A stretch of DNA of 64,000 nucleotides from Gentiana macrophylla (lineage: Eukaryota; Streptophyta; Magnoliopsida; Gentianales; Gentianaceae), in NCBI GenBank assembly GCA_026214975.1, contig CM047806.1, positions 46,551,447 to 46,615,446 of the forward strand, read 5' to 3'. Shown one piece after another: positions 35,401 through 45,238 of this stretch (position 1 is its first letter; every line of letters begins with the position of its first letter). The position numbers and the translations under genes are program-made. The notes under the pieces are model-generated. The model was given only the letters and a program-made list of their open reading frames with translations. It was not told the origin of the DNA and did no database searches.

Positions 35401-35610
35401 TGTTAAACGATCTTTGGGATTAGTCAAATTCAAAATATCGAGTATTCCTTGCCATTGGACCGGACTCACATTCGTTAGACCGGCATGTTCAGCTGTTCCA
35501 TATTGCCGTTGCCCACCTGAATTCGAAGCCGCTGAATCCACAGTGGTTTTATTTGCAAGAACCGAGCTCAGCTTAGCCTGACTCACTCCAGTTCCAGTCA
35601 TCTTTCTCAC
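32414..35610 (-). pseudogene. Copia element D pol (protease to RNase H), frameshifted
   Basis: Read right to left: a protease start with SWIIDTG (about 35370-35395); the GAG-pre-integrase and integrase region in two overlapping frames (34534-35097 and 34233-34580), with VHCDLWGPY, RVWSDNGTKF and PYERLFGKPLN; then reverse transcriptase (33229-33708) with QIDVHNAFLHGD and GLKQAPH. The active site HVDDM is near 33210, in a different frame. The last frame (32414-33163) has KDLGRLKYFLGLEVARS and the RNase H motifs WCDSDW and SSAEAEYRFLA. At least five frameshifts or losses separate the pieces, so no polyprotein is possible. The order protease-integrase-RT-RNase H identifies Ty1/copia. Confidence 0.9.
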
Positions 35611-35950
35611 ACACTACGTGTGAGTCTTGTTTCTTTCCCCATGGGCACATAATAATTCCCTAGAATACTTCTTACACTTTTGCATCTGAACCTTCATAGG
35701 ACTCAATAAAGGCCAACCAAGGTGTTCAGGCTGCTCCAAAACTTTGAACAATTGAAACAATTGTCCAGGACATTCCCTTGCTGCTCTCGGTAATGGAAGA
35801 AGAGACTCATTCCCTCAGATTTGCCAAATGGATGTGACAACAGAGTCGTCTACATCAACTGAATCCATGGAAGTGAAAGCGCCGCAACGCCGATTTACGA
35901 TATGTTCTTTGTCGTATTGATTTTTTTTCTTTCGATCACGTAACGGAACC

Positions 35951-35964
35951 TGGCTCTGATGTCA
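35951..35964 (-). promoter_or_regulatory. Primer-binding site of copia element D
   Basis: On the minus strand TGACATCAGAGCCA follows the 5' LTR directly. It differs by two bases from TGGTATCAGAGCCA, the initiator tRNA-Met complement. Confidence 0.8.
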
Positions 35965-36091
35965 TGTCAGGATCAAACGCTTACCATTCTACTAAAATCA
36001 ATTGGTATTAGTAAATGTGCTACTATATTTCCTTATACATTTGAGAGTGTGGGCAATCTCTCCCAACATGCACAATATAATTGGGGTTCAA
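35965..36091 (-). repeat. 5' LTR of copia element D, shortened
   Basis: TGTCAGGATCAAACG up to GGTTCAACA. The first 45 or so bases match the left LTR. The rest aligns only in pieces, so the outer part is deleted or diverged. Confidence 0.6.
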
Positions 36092-36937
36092 CAGTTATAT
36101 AGACTATTTCAACAAATTCTTGGTTATTAAGATTGTTTCAACAATTTTTTGGGTTATTAAGGTTGTTCTTCTATTTGATACCAAAGCTACCCCATATTTT
36201 TCAACCCCAAATTCCCTCCCAGAATCTTTGAACCTGAATCTCGCTGAGCCCTGCTGGAATCCCGTCGGAACTGAACCTTAAACTCCTATAAACCTCACCC
36301 CCCTGAACCCTTGAAACTCGTGAACCCTTGAACCTAATTTCGTGATTTTCATGTCATTTTCCGGCATGCTCGTTACTGGTGAAAAACACAAATTTCAACT
36401 CGTTACCAGGGAAAAACACTAATTCAACTCGTTACCAATGAGGATCTGGTGTTGAAGTCAAAGAACACGAATTCGTTACCACGGATTCCATAATAACGAG
36501 TTGAAATTCCACAAATCACGAATTCGAACTCGTTACAAGTTTGAATGTTAGCGTGCAGAAAAATAGGGGGACTTTGAAGGAGAGATGGACTGAATCGGGT
36601 TGAAGACGTGGTGTTAATGGAGTCTATTCAGAGGTGTGTTAATGGAGAAAGGAAGAAGGAAGAAGAAGACGGAGAAGGAAGAAGAAGAAGACGGGGACAT
36701 GTTTGTCTTTTAACATGTTTTGAAAGAGAGAGTCTTAACAACCCATGATTTGTTGAAAACAGCCTATCTAGCCCATTCCTGTGTGGATTTATTAGGTTTC
36801 AATCCCTCATTTTTGATTTAGTTGTAATAAAGACAAAATTATTGTCATTATCTATAAAGGGGAATTACGGAAAATGATAAAGACATTTCAAAATTAGTGA
36901 ATATGATATATTTTCAAAACTTTTGCATAAATGACAA

Positions 36938-36938
<1 letters not shown>

Positions 36939-36972
<34 letters not shown>
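36939..36972. repeat. (AAT)n microsatellite
   Basis: About eleven AAT units in an AT-rich background. Confidence 0.95.
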
Positions 36973-36973
<1 letters not shown>

Positions 36974-36989
36974 GGAGATGGACGCCTCC

Positions 36990-36992
<3 letters not shown>

Positions 36993-37020
<28 letters not shown>
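36993..37020. repeat. (CA)n microsatellite
   Basis: Fourteen CA units followed by a C run, close to the AAT tract. Confidence 0.95.
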
Positions 37021-37270
37021 TTCCCCCCCATTCATCATTTTTAAACACTTGTGTCTCTCAATCTATAACTCCAAAACTTGAAAATTCTTTTACCATTTTA
37101 TTTTTATTTTTTCATGCTCTTTATTTTGAAACCACATCCACCATATTCTGACATAACTTCCGAAAATCCACTATCGAAATTCACTACTATTCAGAATTCA
37201 CTGTTTTCGGGATTCATTGACGAGATTCACTGAGTGAATTTCGATTGTGAATCTCACGAAAAACGATGTA

Positions 37271-38930
37271 ATTGTTTATGTAGTCCCTTAATCCCAATCG
37301 GGTTGGACAAGATCCGACCGGGTCGGATCATTTCTACTACGTTTTTATGTTTATACATATGATAAATGGTTTTTCTGATATTATATATTTGTTCGTCTAA
37401 CGAACCAATATTGTATATATGATAACGTCCCTAGTGTCAAACTGTATAGAGGAATCATAATAGTGATTATGGTTGATAAGATCTCGACTCACTTTAAAAT
37501 GTTTGATACTTAAATGTCTCTAGTCGTATTGCTATTAAATTGGACATTAATGGTACGGTTAGACTAGCACGTATTAGATTTTTCTATCTTATGATGATAT
37601 GGATAGATCTCGTCTATCGAAGTGTAGAGATAGTTGGACTGTACGTGGACGTGTATTAGAGAATGCGTATGTTAGACTGACCCACTTTATTAAGTGTCGC
37701 ACTATGTGACGGTTATATCATTATCCTTAGACCGGAGTCTTCATAACATCACGGTGTGGATTGTCATGCTTTGACACTATCGAGGTTTCCCCTAATCAAG
37801 GGGCAATCATGCAATAGTGCTTGGGTATGGTATTGAAGCATGCGTTGGATTTATGTTGCTCGTCCAAAAATCGCGTTTCCTAATGGTAGGAGCAAATATC
37901 CGTAAGGTTCTTCTTATAAGGAATGTCTTGTTCTCGAAAGTCTTTGTAGAGCGAAAGTAATGTGTTACTTTGAGATAGTACGATATCCGGATTATAGGAT
38001 ACATTCGTTAATGTTTTGACACTCAAGATACGACTGTATGGATATTTTAACAGCAATACGATTCTATTTACACGGTAACCGTTTCACATGAACGGTTGCA
38101 GTCATAACATTTGACTCTTTTCGATGATTGGGGGTCATGACGTGTTTCTAGACGCTAATCACGATCGTTAGGTGAAGGGTATTTTGGTAAATACACTTTA
38201 TACTTACCAACTAAGAATCACTTTGTTAGGAACACTTTATTTGTATTGATGGTGACCATACTAGCTGTTATAGCAAGCCTGCAAATAAGTTAGAAAAATC
38301 TGTATAATACTTTACTTAGAGTATGACATGTTGTATAAGTTCAGTCAGACAACCATTGTACTAGACTGGTAGGATGGCTCAGTAAAAGACTGAAGATCTG
38401 ACTATATTCACACCCTTCTCTGGGACCAACACACTTCTATAGTAACAATAGTTCTATATTTTCTTCATTTATCCATTCGATTTCAAGGTCTTTACTCATA
38501 TTTTTTTCTTTCCATGGAGTAGACTATGACTACGGTTTTGGAAATATGGAATCACTTTTTAACTTTCTTTGGTTTTACTATACAACATGATTTGTATAAT
38601 TTTTTACCCTTAAATAATCCTTTTTTTCCTACAGTTATATGCTCTTTTTGTAAAGGATACGTAGCTTTCATTTCCATATACTTGCTCAAGAGTGTGTTTG
38701 ACCACATAATTCTTTTATTGGTCGATGGTAGCAGTTCAACATCAAATGAAAAAAGAATACACAATTTATTTTTATTGATATTGGATCTAAATGGTGAATT
38801 TTGATGAATTTCTAAGATTTTTTTATTCCAAATGTATCTTGTTATGATTTTGATGTTGGAATATTTTGAAAAAGAATATGGTTGTCATATTTTAATTTTA
38901 ATTTATGTATTTGTATATTCAATTATATTT
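37271..38930. other. Unassigned repeat-like non-coding block
   Basis: No coding signal that I trust. From about 37290 to 38430 the composition is even and free of homopolymers, unlike the AT-rich DNA on either side, and ends in CTCTGGGACCAACACAC. This suggests the LTR or internal non-coding part of an unidentified retroelement. From 38430 to 38930 the DNA is AT-rich again. The open frame at 38526-38804 has no recognisable domain. Confidence 0.4.
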
Positions 38931-38939
38931 GTAAGTAAT

Positions 38940-39840
38940 GATGTGATCCACCGATTGAATCAATGACCGGATGACCCGACGTCTTTTTCGGGACGATGAC
39001 CGGGCTGAGTCTGATAACTATGGATGCAAGAGTTGGTCAAGAAATGTGTCATTTGTCAAGAATGTAAGAGTCTCCATGACCAACCACATGGACTATTGCA
39101 ACCCTTGCACACTCCCTTTATAAGCTTGGCCACAGATCAACATGGACTTCATAGAAGGGCTGCCTTAGAGGGTAAAGAAGTTATTATGGTTGTGGTTGAT
39201 AGACTAACCAATTTGGGTATTTTATACCCCTAGAATGGATATATACAATTGAGGTTGTGGAAATGACAATTTCTCTAAAGTCAATAGGCTACATGTCTTA
39301 CCCATGTACAATGTTAGAGATAAGGATAAGGTGTTTACATCAGAATTTTGGCATCATCTAATGAAGAAAATACTTACCACCCATAGGATGATGGTCAAAC
39401 TATATTTCGGAGGTACAAACTATAAAAAGAGGTGGTGCAATGAATGATCAAATGACTCAATTTGAAGGATGACCTATCATTGCACAATTCAATGAATTCC
39501 CACGTCCTTGAAGACAAGTAACAAATGACCTATCATGCCAGGGTCGTCCCTGTGTAATCGGAGGCTTTCTGAGGGAGGGGTGATGTTAAGACCCATGCAA
39601 TTCGCATTTCAAATGACACTTTAAGTGATGGTATAACCTAACTGAGTTATGACATCATCGGTAGTTGGTTTACGGGTTTTTTCGCTTGTTGTTTAGTTCA
39701 ATTGAGAGCTTATCAATTGCATAATTAGGAAAACACAAAGATGTAACAACTATGCAAATTGGCAATAATAATCTACTAAAAAATTCCAACATCTTTTTCT
39801 CCTCTGTTTACTCAATTTTCTTCGACGGTTACTTCGTTTA
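38940..39840 (+). pseudogene. Ty3/gypsy integrase and 3' LTR remnant
   Basis: The frame 39024-39233 contains the gypsy integrase zinc-finger end (VKKCVICQECKS) followed by GLLQPLHTPF and VIMVVVDRLTN, the start of the integrase core, with a frame change between them. Decayed core and linker sequence follows to about 39570. GGGAGGGGTGATGTTAAGACC near 39575 is the usual polypurine tract and start of a gypsy 3' LTR, which would run on to about 39840. The rest of the element is gone. Confidence 0.7.
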
Positions 39841-40447
39841 AGCTTGGGGCTTAAGAAATATAATTGAATGTACAATCTTTCAAGAAACAAATTAACAAAA
39901 TGAAAACATACTCCATTGAAGCTGGTACCGTAAATTTTAGAATCTGGTACCGCTAGATTCTACTCCATTGAAGCACAAGTAATGCGGAAAAAAATAAATA
40001 CACAGGCAGAAAGGCTAGAACAAGCAACTTAACCCTTTGAAGATTCTGGGGTATCACTGTGTTCACATCAGAGAATTCAAAAACATTAAGATCCTGGATT
40101 CCATCAAATATTCCCACAAAAACCGTGCAATTGAATAAGCAAGCTCCACTAATCTTGATTGAAATAAAATGCAGCAGGACTGCTTAAGCACAGGGCTAAA
40201 TCAATGTTTCTTACCCGTATATCAGTATGTATATCAAATCCTTATTGTCCATTACAGTATAGTTCCTTCCCATGTAGCAGTAGATAATCACAACAGGTCA
40301 CAGGCAACTTTATATGTACTGCATACAATCTAGGAAACAAAATTCTTGCAGTTAGTCCATTCATTACATCCAGAAACTTTCATCCATTGTTCTCGAAACT
40401 AAATGCTCTGTTCAACCATTTACAAACATAGACAGTCAGAGACAATC
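39841..40447. other. Intergenic and 3' UTR sequence
   Basis: No gene seen. The right part lies directly downstream of the NYN gene on the minus strand and probably includes its 3' UTR. The phrases ACTCCATTGAAGC and TGGTACCG each occur twice at 39905-39980, a small local duplication. Confidence 0.5.
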
Positions 40448-41662
40448 TCAAATGAAGTAAAATTCATCCTCCCCTTCTTCGTCATCTAATAAAGAATCCA
40501 ACTCTGAATCCTCAACATCTAGCCAGTACTCTTCATCCTCCCCTTCAGAAAATGCTGACAATCTTACTCCATCATATTCATTTCTCCCCACTTCATCATC
40601 AAATATGCTACTATGATGCATATTCTCATCCCCATCATCAAATTCTCTGTTTTTCTTTACCTTAGGCAATAAATCCTCTTCCTTAATATTCCCGTTTTCA
40701 ACGCCAGCCCACGGAACCCACAAATCCGCCTCTCTCCCTAACGCCCTATCCCAATCCCCCACCACCACCGTCCCCAAATTCGCCTCCCTAGCTCTCCTCA
40801 ACATCTCCAAGAAATCTGAATCATCAGAAACCAAGAACAACCAGTCTATCCCTCTACTCATTGAATGCTGCATTTGTTTTTTCACTGCCCAATCAGCGGC
40901 TTGTGGCTTATCCTCAACAGTTTTAACCCAAACCCCAGCTCGTTTAAGCTCTGATGCCAATCCATACCCAGTTTTTGGCGTAATCAATGTCCTAGCTGCC
41001 TCTGCATACTTGTCATTTCCATTAATAAACCGTTCTTTGAAACGCTGTCGCTTCTTGCCTTTCAATTGACTCATCCGATTCAACTTCTTTTGTCTCTCCC
41101 TCTCATGTAATTGCTTAAAATGCTTCTTTAAATCAAACTGGGTTTTGCATTTCCGGCCACAGACAGAGCAAATGTAGAGTTCTGAAGGAGTTACGATGCC
41201 CTTGCGTTCAAGAATCTCAAGATTCCGCTTTTCTCGCCGCTCCTCGCGAACCCAATGGGGTAAATGAATAAATGCGTGCCGGTTAGCGTAAGCGGATATG
41301 TCTACCAGCTCACCGAAACTTTGGGCCACCTTCTTTAAGGCCAAAGCCGCCTGGTACGGCGGTCCACGTGGCGGTTTGTTGTCTAAGTCCCACAAGACTA
41401 CAACTTTTTTGGGTTTGGGAGTGTAGATCCCTTCTTTGCTTCTCACCATGTCGATTTCAACGTCTGCGGCGGTGGAGGAGGCTTTGATAGGAAGTGGGGA
41501 CTGGTGGGAGAGGGTGAGGGGGAGGGGGATGGGCTTATTCCTTGTAGGTGTGAATTTGGAGGAACGGAGGAGATGTAGAGATGGGAAGAAAGGATGAGCA
41601 GGGGGTTTGAAGGGAAGGGGCTCAAGGCTAGTGAACAAATGGACAGCCATTGAAGATTTCAC
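40448..41662 (-). CDS. Predicted plastid NYN-domain protein with C2H2 finger
   Basis: An intact single-exon frame of 404 residues. Residues 1-60 are rich in S, T, P and basic residues with few acids, like a chloroplast transit peptide. A NYN (PIN-like nuclease fold) domain is split by a zinc finger. Its first strand is KKVVVLWDLDNKPP (86-98), and its later acidic motif is WLFLVSDDSDFLEMLR (274-289) followed by GTVVVGD (297-303). The C2H2 finger at 165-186 has spacing CX2CX12HX4H. After it comes a very basic stretch (187-212). The C-terminus from about 335 is strongly acidic and ends DEEGEDEFYFI. The aspartates at 92 and 94, and at 280, 281 and 283, are candidate metal ligands. NYN proteins are linked to RNA or DNA processing, so a plastid nucleic-acid role is inferred. 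M5 is an alternative start. Confidence 0.9.
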   Translation of the reverse strand: MKSSMAVHLFTSLEPLPFKPPAHPFFPSLHLLRSSKFTPTRNKPIPLPLTLSHQSPLPIKASSTAADVEIDMVRSKEGIYTPKPKKVVVLWDLDNKPPRGPPYQAALALKKVAQSFGELVDISAYANRHAFIHLPHWVREERREKRNLEILERKGIVTPSELYICSVCGRKCKTQFDLKKHFKQLHERERQKKLNRMSQLKGKKRQRFKERFINGNDKYAEAARTLITPKTGYGLASELKRAGVWVKTVEDKPQAADWAVKKQMQHSMSRGIDWLFLVSDDSDFLEMLRRAREANLGTVVVGDWDRALGREADLWVPWAGVENGNIKEEDLLPKVKKNREFDDGDENMHHSSIFDDEVGRNEYDGVRLSAFSEGEDEEYWLDVEDSELDSLLDDEEGEDEFYFI

Positions 41663-41802
41663 AGAAGCTATGGGATCAGGTGCAGTAAGAGAAGAAGACT
41701 GGATAGGGGCAACTGATAATCACTCTGAAAGCATATTCCGAAGGCCAAATCGCACATTTTCAATAAATTATTTTTTCTAGGATCACGATTTTTGTTGTGT
41801 AA

Positions 41803-41850
41803 TACTCCCCCGTCCCAAAATTTTACTAACTTGAAGTTTTCATAGCGATT
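41803..41850 (+). repeat. Stowaway MITE end fragment
   Basis: TACTCCCCCGTCCCAAAATT closely fits the Stowaway terminal consensus (CTCCCTCCGTCCC). The opposite end is missing. It lies upstream of the NYN gene. Confidence 0.5.
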
Positions 41851-41886
41851 AAGAAATCGGTTTGATATGGGAAACCCGCACATGGG

Positions 41887-42040
41887 CAGTGGCGGACCCA
41901 TAATTTTTTTTAACGGCGTCCGTAAATATTTAACACATTAAATAATTTTTTTTTACGTGTCAAATATTTTTATATAAAATGCAGATATTTTTAATTTTAA
42001 TGGCCCGTGACCACCTTTGGAGGCTCTAGATCCGCCCCTG
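41887..42040. mobile_element. Short hAT-like MITE with 8-bp TSD
   Basis: A 154-bp element starting CAGTGGCGGA and ending TCCGCCCCTG (inverted repeats, one mismatch in ten). The flanks CACATGGG (41879-41886) and CACACGGG (42041-42048) match at seven of eight positions, fitting a hAT-type 8-bp duplication. There is no coding capacity. The termini are shared with 26603-26833. Confidence 0.75.
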
Positions 42041-42660
42041 CACACGGGCCACGGCCTTATGGGCCCGGATCTAACCTGATCGAAGGTTGCATCATCATCA
42101 TTCAGCCCGGCTCCACCCTCATCCTTCTTGTTGCCAGGAGGGATTCGAGTCGCAAGTCGGCCAGTCCATCGTCAACCCGAACCAAGGCCCAGCCTTGACG
42201 GTTCGAGGGACGCCTACACGCTTACAGCCTCCTAACTAGTCAGAGGAAGACCGGACTCAACTCCCCAAGCCGGGAAACATTATCTTTGAGGCGACAAGAT
42301 CATCCTTGAGCCCGCGGAAAGATCAACAACTTCAGCCTAGATCATCATCTCTCCGTCCGAGATCATGTCTTACGCTTAATCATACTTCATTATGTCTTGT
42401 CATCATTAGCATAACCTTGCTTAGTCCGGTGCCTATAAATAGGAGATGTATGTAACTCACAAATGATCTAATAATTAATACAAGCAGGCCAAGTTCTGTC
42501 AATTTTTCGAATCTGAGTTCTTGATCATATAACCGCCGGAAACTTCATATATTTCATATCTGCCACCGCAATCACCACCCACTTCACCGAGAAATCATAA
42601 TAAACTAGCCAGATATTCACACGGCCCAACCGTTACCGCCACCCTGATAGTTCACGCCAC
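42041..42660. repeat. LTR-like block with TATA box
   Basis: GC-richer than its surroundings, with CTATAAATAGG at 42433-42443 followed by a leader-like stretch. This is the pattern of a plant LTR promoter region. No open frame of interest. Neither the ends nor a partner copy could be identified. Confidence 0.35.
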
Positions 42661-42718
42661 ATCACGGTTGAATGCTACAAATTTTAAAGTTGAATGCCTA
42701 AAATACTCTGTTAACTTG

Positions 42719-44519
42719 TTAGTTGTTGAATAATGAAAATTTATTGAATTGATAATAATTAAGGTGTGATAGAGAAACAAATATTACAAAGGACATAGAT
42801 TGTGCTGCATCTTGCCTTCCAAACACGCCACAACAAAGTACATACAAATGATATATGGTTTTTGCATATAAAAAAACATGGCAAGAAAACCCCAGAAGTC
42901 TCCGCCAATTTTCTACATGTCTACATGTGTCCAAGCTGCCTATCCGTTCAAACAATCAAAGAGTAGATGTCATCGCGATCTGCCCTGTAAATGCCACATG
43001 ATGCATTGTCAGTATTACATCATAGGAGAGCATAATGTCCCCAGGACATAACCCAATTGGCAAGGGGCGTGGGTGCGTAATTGCAGCCTGGCGGAGAGTT
43101 AAGTTCGATTCCCACAGGCGCGAATTATTCCTTCCTCAAAGCCGAGTTCTATCGAGACCGAAATGACGGACTCTTGATTTACATCTCCATTCATCCCGCG
43201 ACAGTGAGTGGTGACTTCTGAGAGTAGCTTTCTCTTTTTTTCATAGGAGAGCATAATTCTTAGAGACACAATCGTGCATACATGCAAGTATGCAACGCCA
43301 AAGGAAATGTTTGATCTTTATCCCGCTTTAACCGTGTAAACTCTTTTTTTTTTTATCAAAATGCCACAAGATTTGGTCGATGATTACCTTCCAAAGAGGG
43401 ATAGCCTCTCAAAACCTTAGCCCACCAAAATCTTTAGAATCACACACGTCTCTTAGCGCTTCCCATGTATTTCCTTGTGTCATAACTGTCTCCCCAAAAA
43501 ACTATTTAGTCATCATTTCCAATTTATTGAAAAAAAAAGACAAGAAAATGAAAGCACTGCATAACATAGGTAGGTATCTCTTAGAGGATGCTCTTTATAA
43601 GCACTTCATTACCAACATGCGTTAGCAGCTTCTCCCACTATTCACTCAACTTCTTTTGCATATCTTTAATGTAGTTAAATATCTTCTTCTTGTTTCGCCT
43701 CGTCGAAAAAGGAAGCTCGAGGAATATTCCGCTTCCGCTACCAATAGGAATATTTAAGGTGGATGAAATATCATGCCCAAAATCATCACGAACATCCTTT
43801 CTAAAGAACAAAGACGAATTATGAAATTTGACCGCATGCCCCAATAGACTAGTGCAAGTATCCAAAATAGTCCTTATATACGCTAAGGTTGCCTCCTTAT
43901 GCCGTAAAAATAGCGGACTGTCGTCAGCAAACGAAAGGTGCAAAACATCAACCTTGCCATTCCTTCAAAATCTAGCACCATGCAGCGGGCCATTCTGAAA
44001 ACATGCTTGATAAGCGTGGTAAGTGCCTCTGCACAAATAATAAAAAGACATAAGGAAAGAGGGTCTCCGTACCGAATGCCCCGTGTGGGATAAAAACACC
44101 GAGAAGGCTTCCCATGAATAAGAACCTGAAAGGATTCTAACGAGATAGTTGCCATAATAGTTTTAATAAAATGCTCTGGAAAAGCATAACACTCATAACT
44201 TGTTTAAGATATCCTTATTCCACGTTGCCAAATGCCTTGTCTATATCGAGTTTGAGAGCCACATGGTTATCACATCCTCGTAAACATGCATTTTAAGAAT
44301 GAAAAGCCTCAAACGCCGCTATAGCCTTATATGTGATAAGCCTTCCAGAGACGAAGGCATTTTCTTTTGACAAGATATAAGAGAATAAATTATCGGCTTA
44401 ATAGGGTTAGCAAGCACACTAGATATAAGCTTATAAACCCAATTACAAAGGCTGATAAACCAAAAATCTGTCATTACATTTGGCTTCTTCACTTTGCGAA
44501 TAAGAACGATCATCTTATT
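42719..44519 (-). pseudogene. LINE (L1-type) reverse transcriptase remnant
   Basis: A minus-strand non-LTR retrotransposon piece. Near the 5' end are the LINE RT motifs VKKPNVMTDF and ISLCNWVYKLISSVLANPIK (44319-44519). Next come GIRYGDPLSLCLFIICAEAL (43883-44155) and the catalytic LSFADDSPLF (about 43905-43935). The frame then passes into FGGLRF (43380-43450) and a 3' tail (42719-42955) with LLWRVWKARC, as in LINE C-termini. Frame changes are frequent. The 5' end is truncated at about 44519, next to an inverted repeat. A SINE sits in the 3' half at 43037-43240. Confidence 0.85.
43037..43240 (+). mobile_element. tRNA-derived SINE with 17-bp TSD
   Basis: About 204 bp. Near the 5' end is an A-box-like ATAACCCAATTGG (about 43048-43060), and a B box AGTTCGATTCC lies at 43102-43112, the internal pol III promoter of a tRNA-like head. 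The 3' end is a short T run (CTCTTTTTT). The target duplication TCATAGGAGAGCATAAT is present exactly at 43020-43036 and 43241-43257, where the terminal T run may contribute the first base. It is inserted in the LINE remnant and so is younger than it. Confidence 0.9.
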
Positions 44520-44546
44520 AATTAGTGATAAGATGATCGTTCTTAT
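44500..44546. repeat. Perfect 19-bp inverted repeat at the LINE 5' break
   Basis: ATAAGAACGATCATCTTAT (44500-44518) is followed after a 9-bp loop by its exact reverse complement (44528-44546). The left arm is LINE coding sequence. The right arm is an inverted copy of it at the point where LINE homology ends. Confidence 0.9.
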
Positions 44547-45238
44547 CACTTTCTAGAAAAGTTTAGGGAATGAAGTTGTCGGCTATATTTTGGTGATGTT
44601 TTTCCGAGCTATAATGCTTCCGCTTTTTTTCGAGTTATAGTTAGGTTGAGTTAAGTCTTACGTGTCATATTGAGCTTTTGATATGACACATGCCATGACA
44701 CGTGCCGAACGGTTCTTTTATTTTTTCTTTCCAAGACGCTCGGATTTCGGTTGATTCTTTTTTGCCAAAACGCACGGATTTCGGAAACATGTACCGTAGG
44801 GCAAAATGAAGCTTGGTTTTTTTTTTTTTAATAAATCATCACAATGTTATGTATATAATAAAGATGTAGTTTAGAAATAAGTCGAAGAAAAATAATATAG
44901 ATTGTTCATTGCTATTGAATAGATCATTAGGGGAGGTCTATTATAAAAATGGCAACACAAAGTTTTGAGAAAGACGAACATGCCACAAGAAGGAAAACAT
45001 AATCTCTGAATCTTGCTACATTATAGCAGACTTTTCTAAAAAGAAAATGGTACAAACTCCACAAACAAAGCTGAAAGAAAATAAAGTATCCATGGCAATG
45101 GAACTAGAATCCCCAAACACGCAAGATTCCTTCCAAGAAAACATATACAAATTCCTTTCACACAGTTACAATATCGGACCCAAGTTGGGGCACAACAACG
45201 AAAAGACATGTAATAGCGCTGAATCAAGCACATGCTAG
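44547..45238. other. Intergenic sequence and SCE1 3' UTR
   Basis: No gene. The part next to 45239 is downstream of the SCE1 stop codon on the minus strand and is likely 3' UTR. It includes a T run at about 44817-44830 and AT-rich sequence. Confidence 0.5.

Larger units (their letters stand above)
31943..36091 (-). mobile_element. Old Ty1/copia element D with partly preserved LTRs
   Basis: A minus-strand copia element. The 3' LTR is on the left, 31943 to about 32268, and begins TGTTAGGATC on the plus strand. The right-hand 5' LTR begins TGTCAGGATC at 35965 and is shortened (to about 36091). Between them lie RNase H, reverse transcriptase, integrase, protease and a gag tail in the order expected for copia. 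The PBS is at 35951-35964. A C-run after the left LTR (about 32269) is the polypurine tract read on the plus strand. The LTRs have diverged so much that only parts align, so the insertion is old. Confidence 0.85.
36092..37270. other. Non-coding stretch with microsatellites
   Basis: No supported gene. It holds an (AAT)n tract at about 36939-36972, a (CA)n tract at 36993-37020 and a GAAGAAG-rich patch at 36650-36695. A GAATTCGTTACCA-like phrase (ACTCGTTACC) is repeated several times at 36368-36530. Confidence 0.6.

Noticed and set aside
38526..38804. Open frame of 92 codons on the plus strand
   Set aside because: AT-rich, no recognisable domain, and no promoter or splice evidence. Most likely chance.
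43037..43120. Possible tRNA gene
   Set aside because: The A and B boxes belong to a SINE head. The cloverleaf cannot be completed, and the 17-bp target duplication shows a retroposed element.
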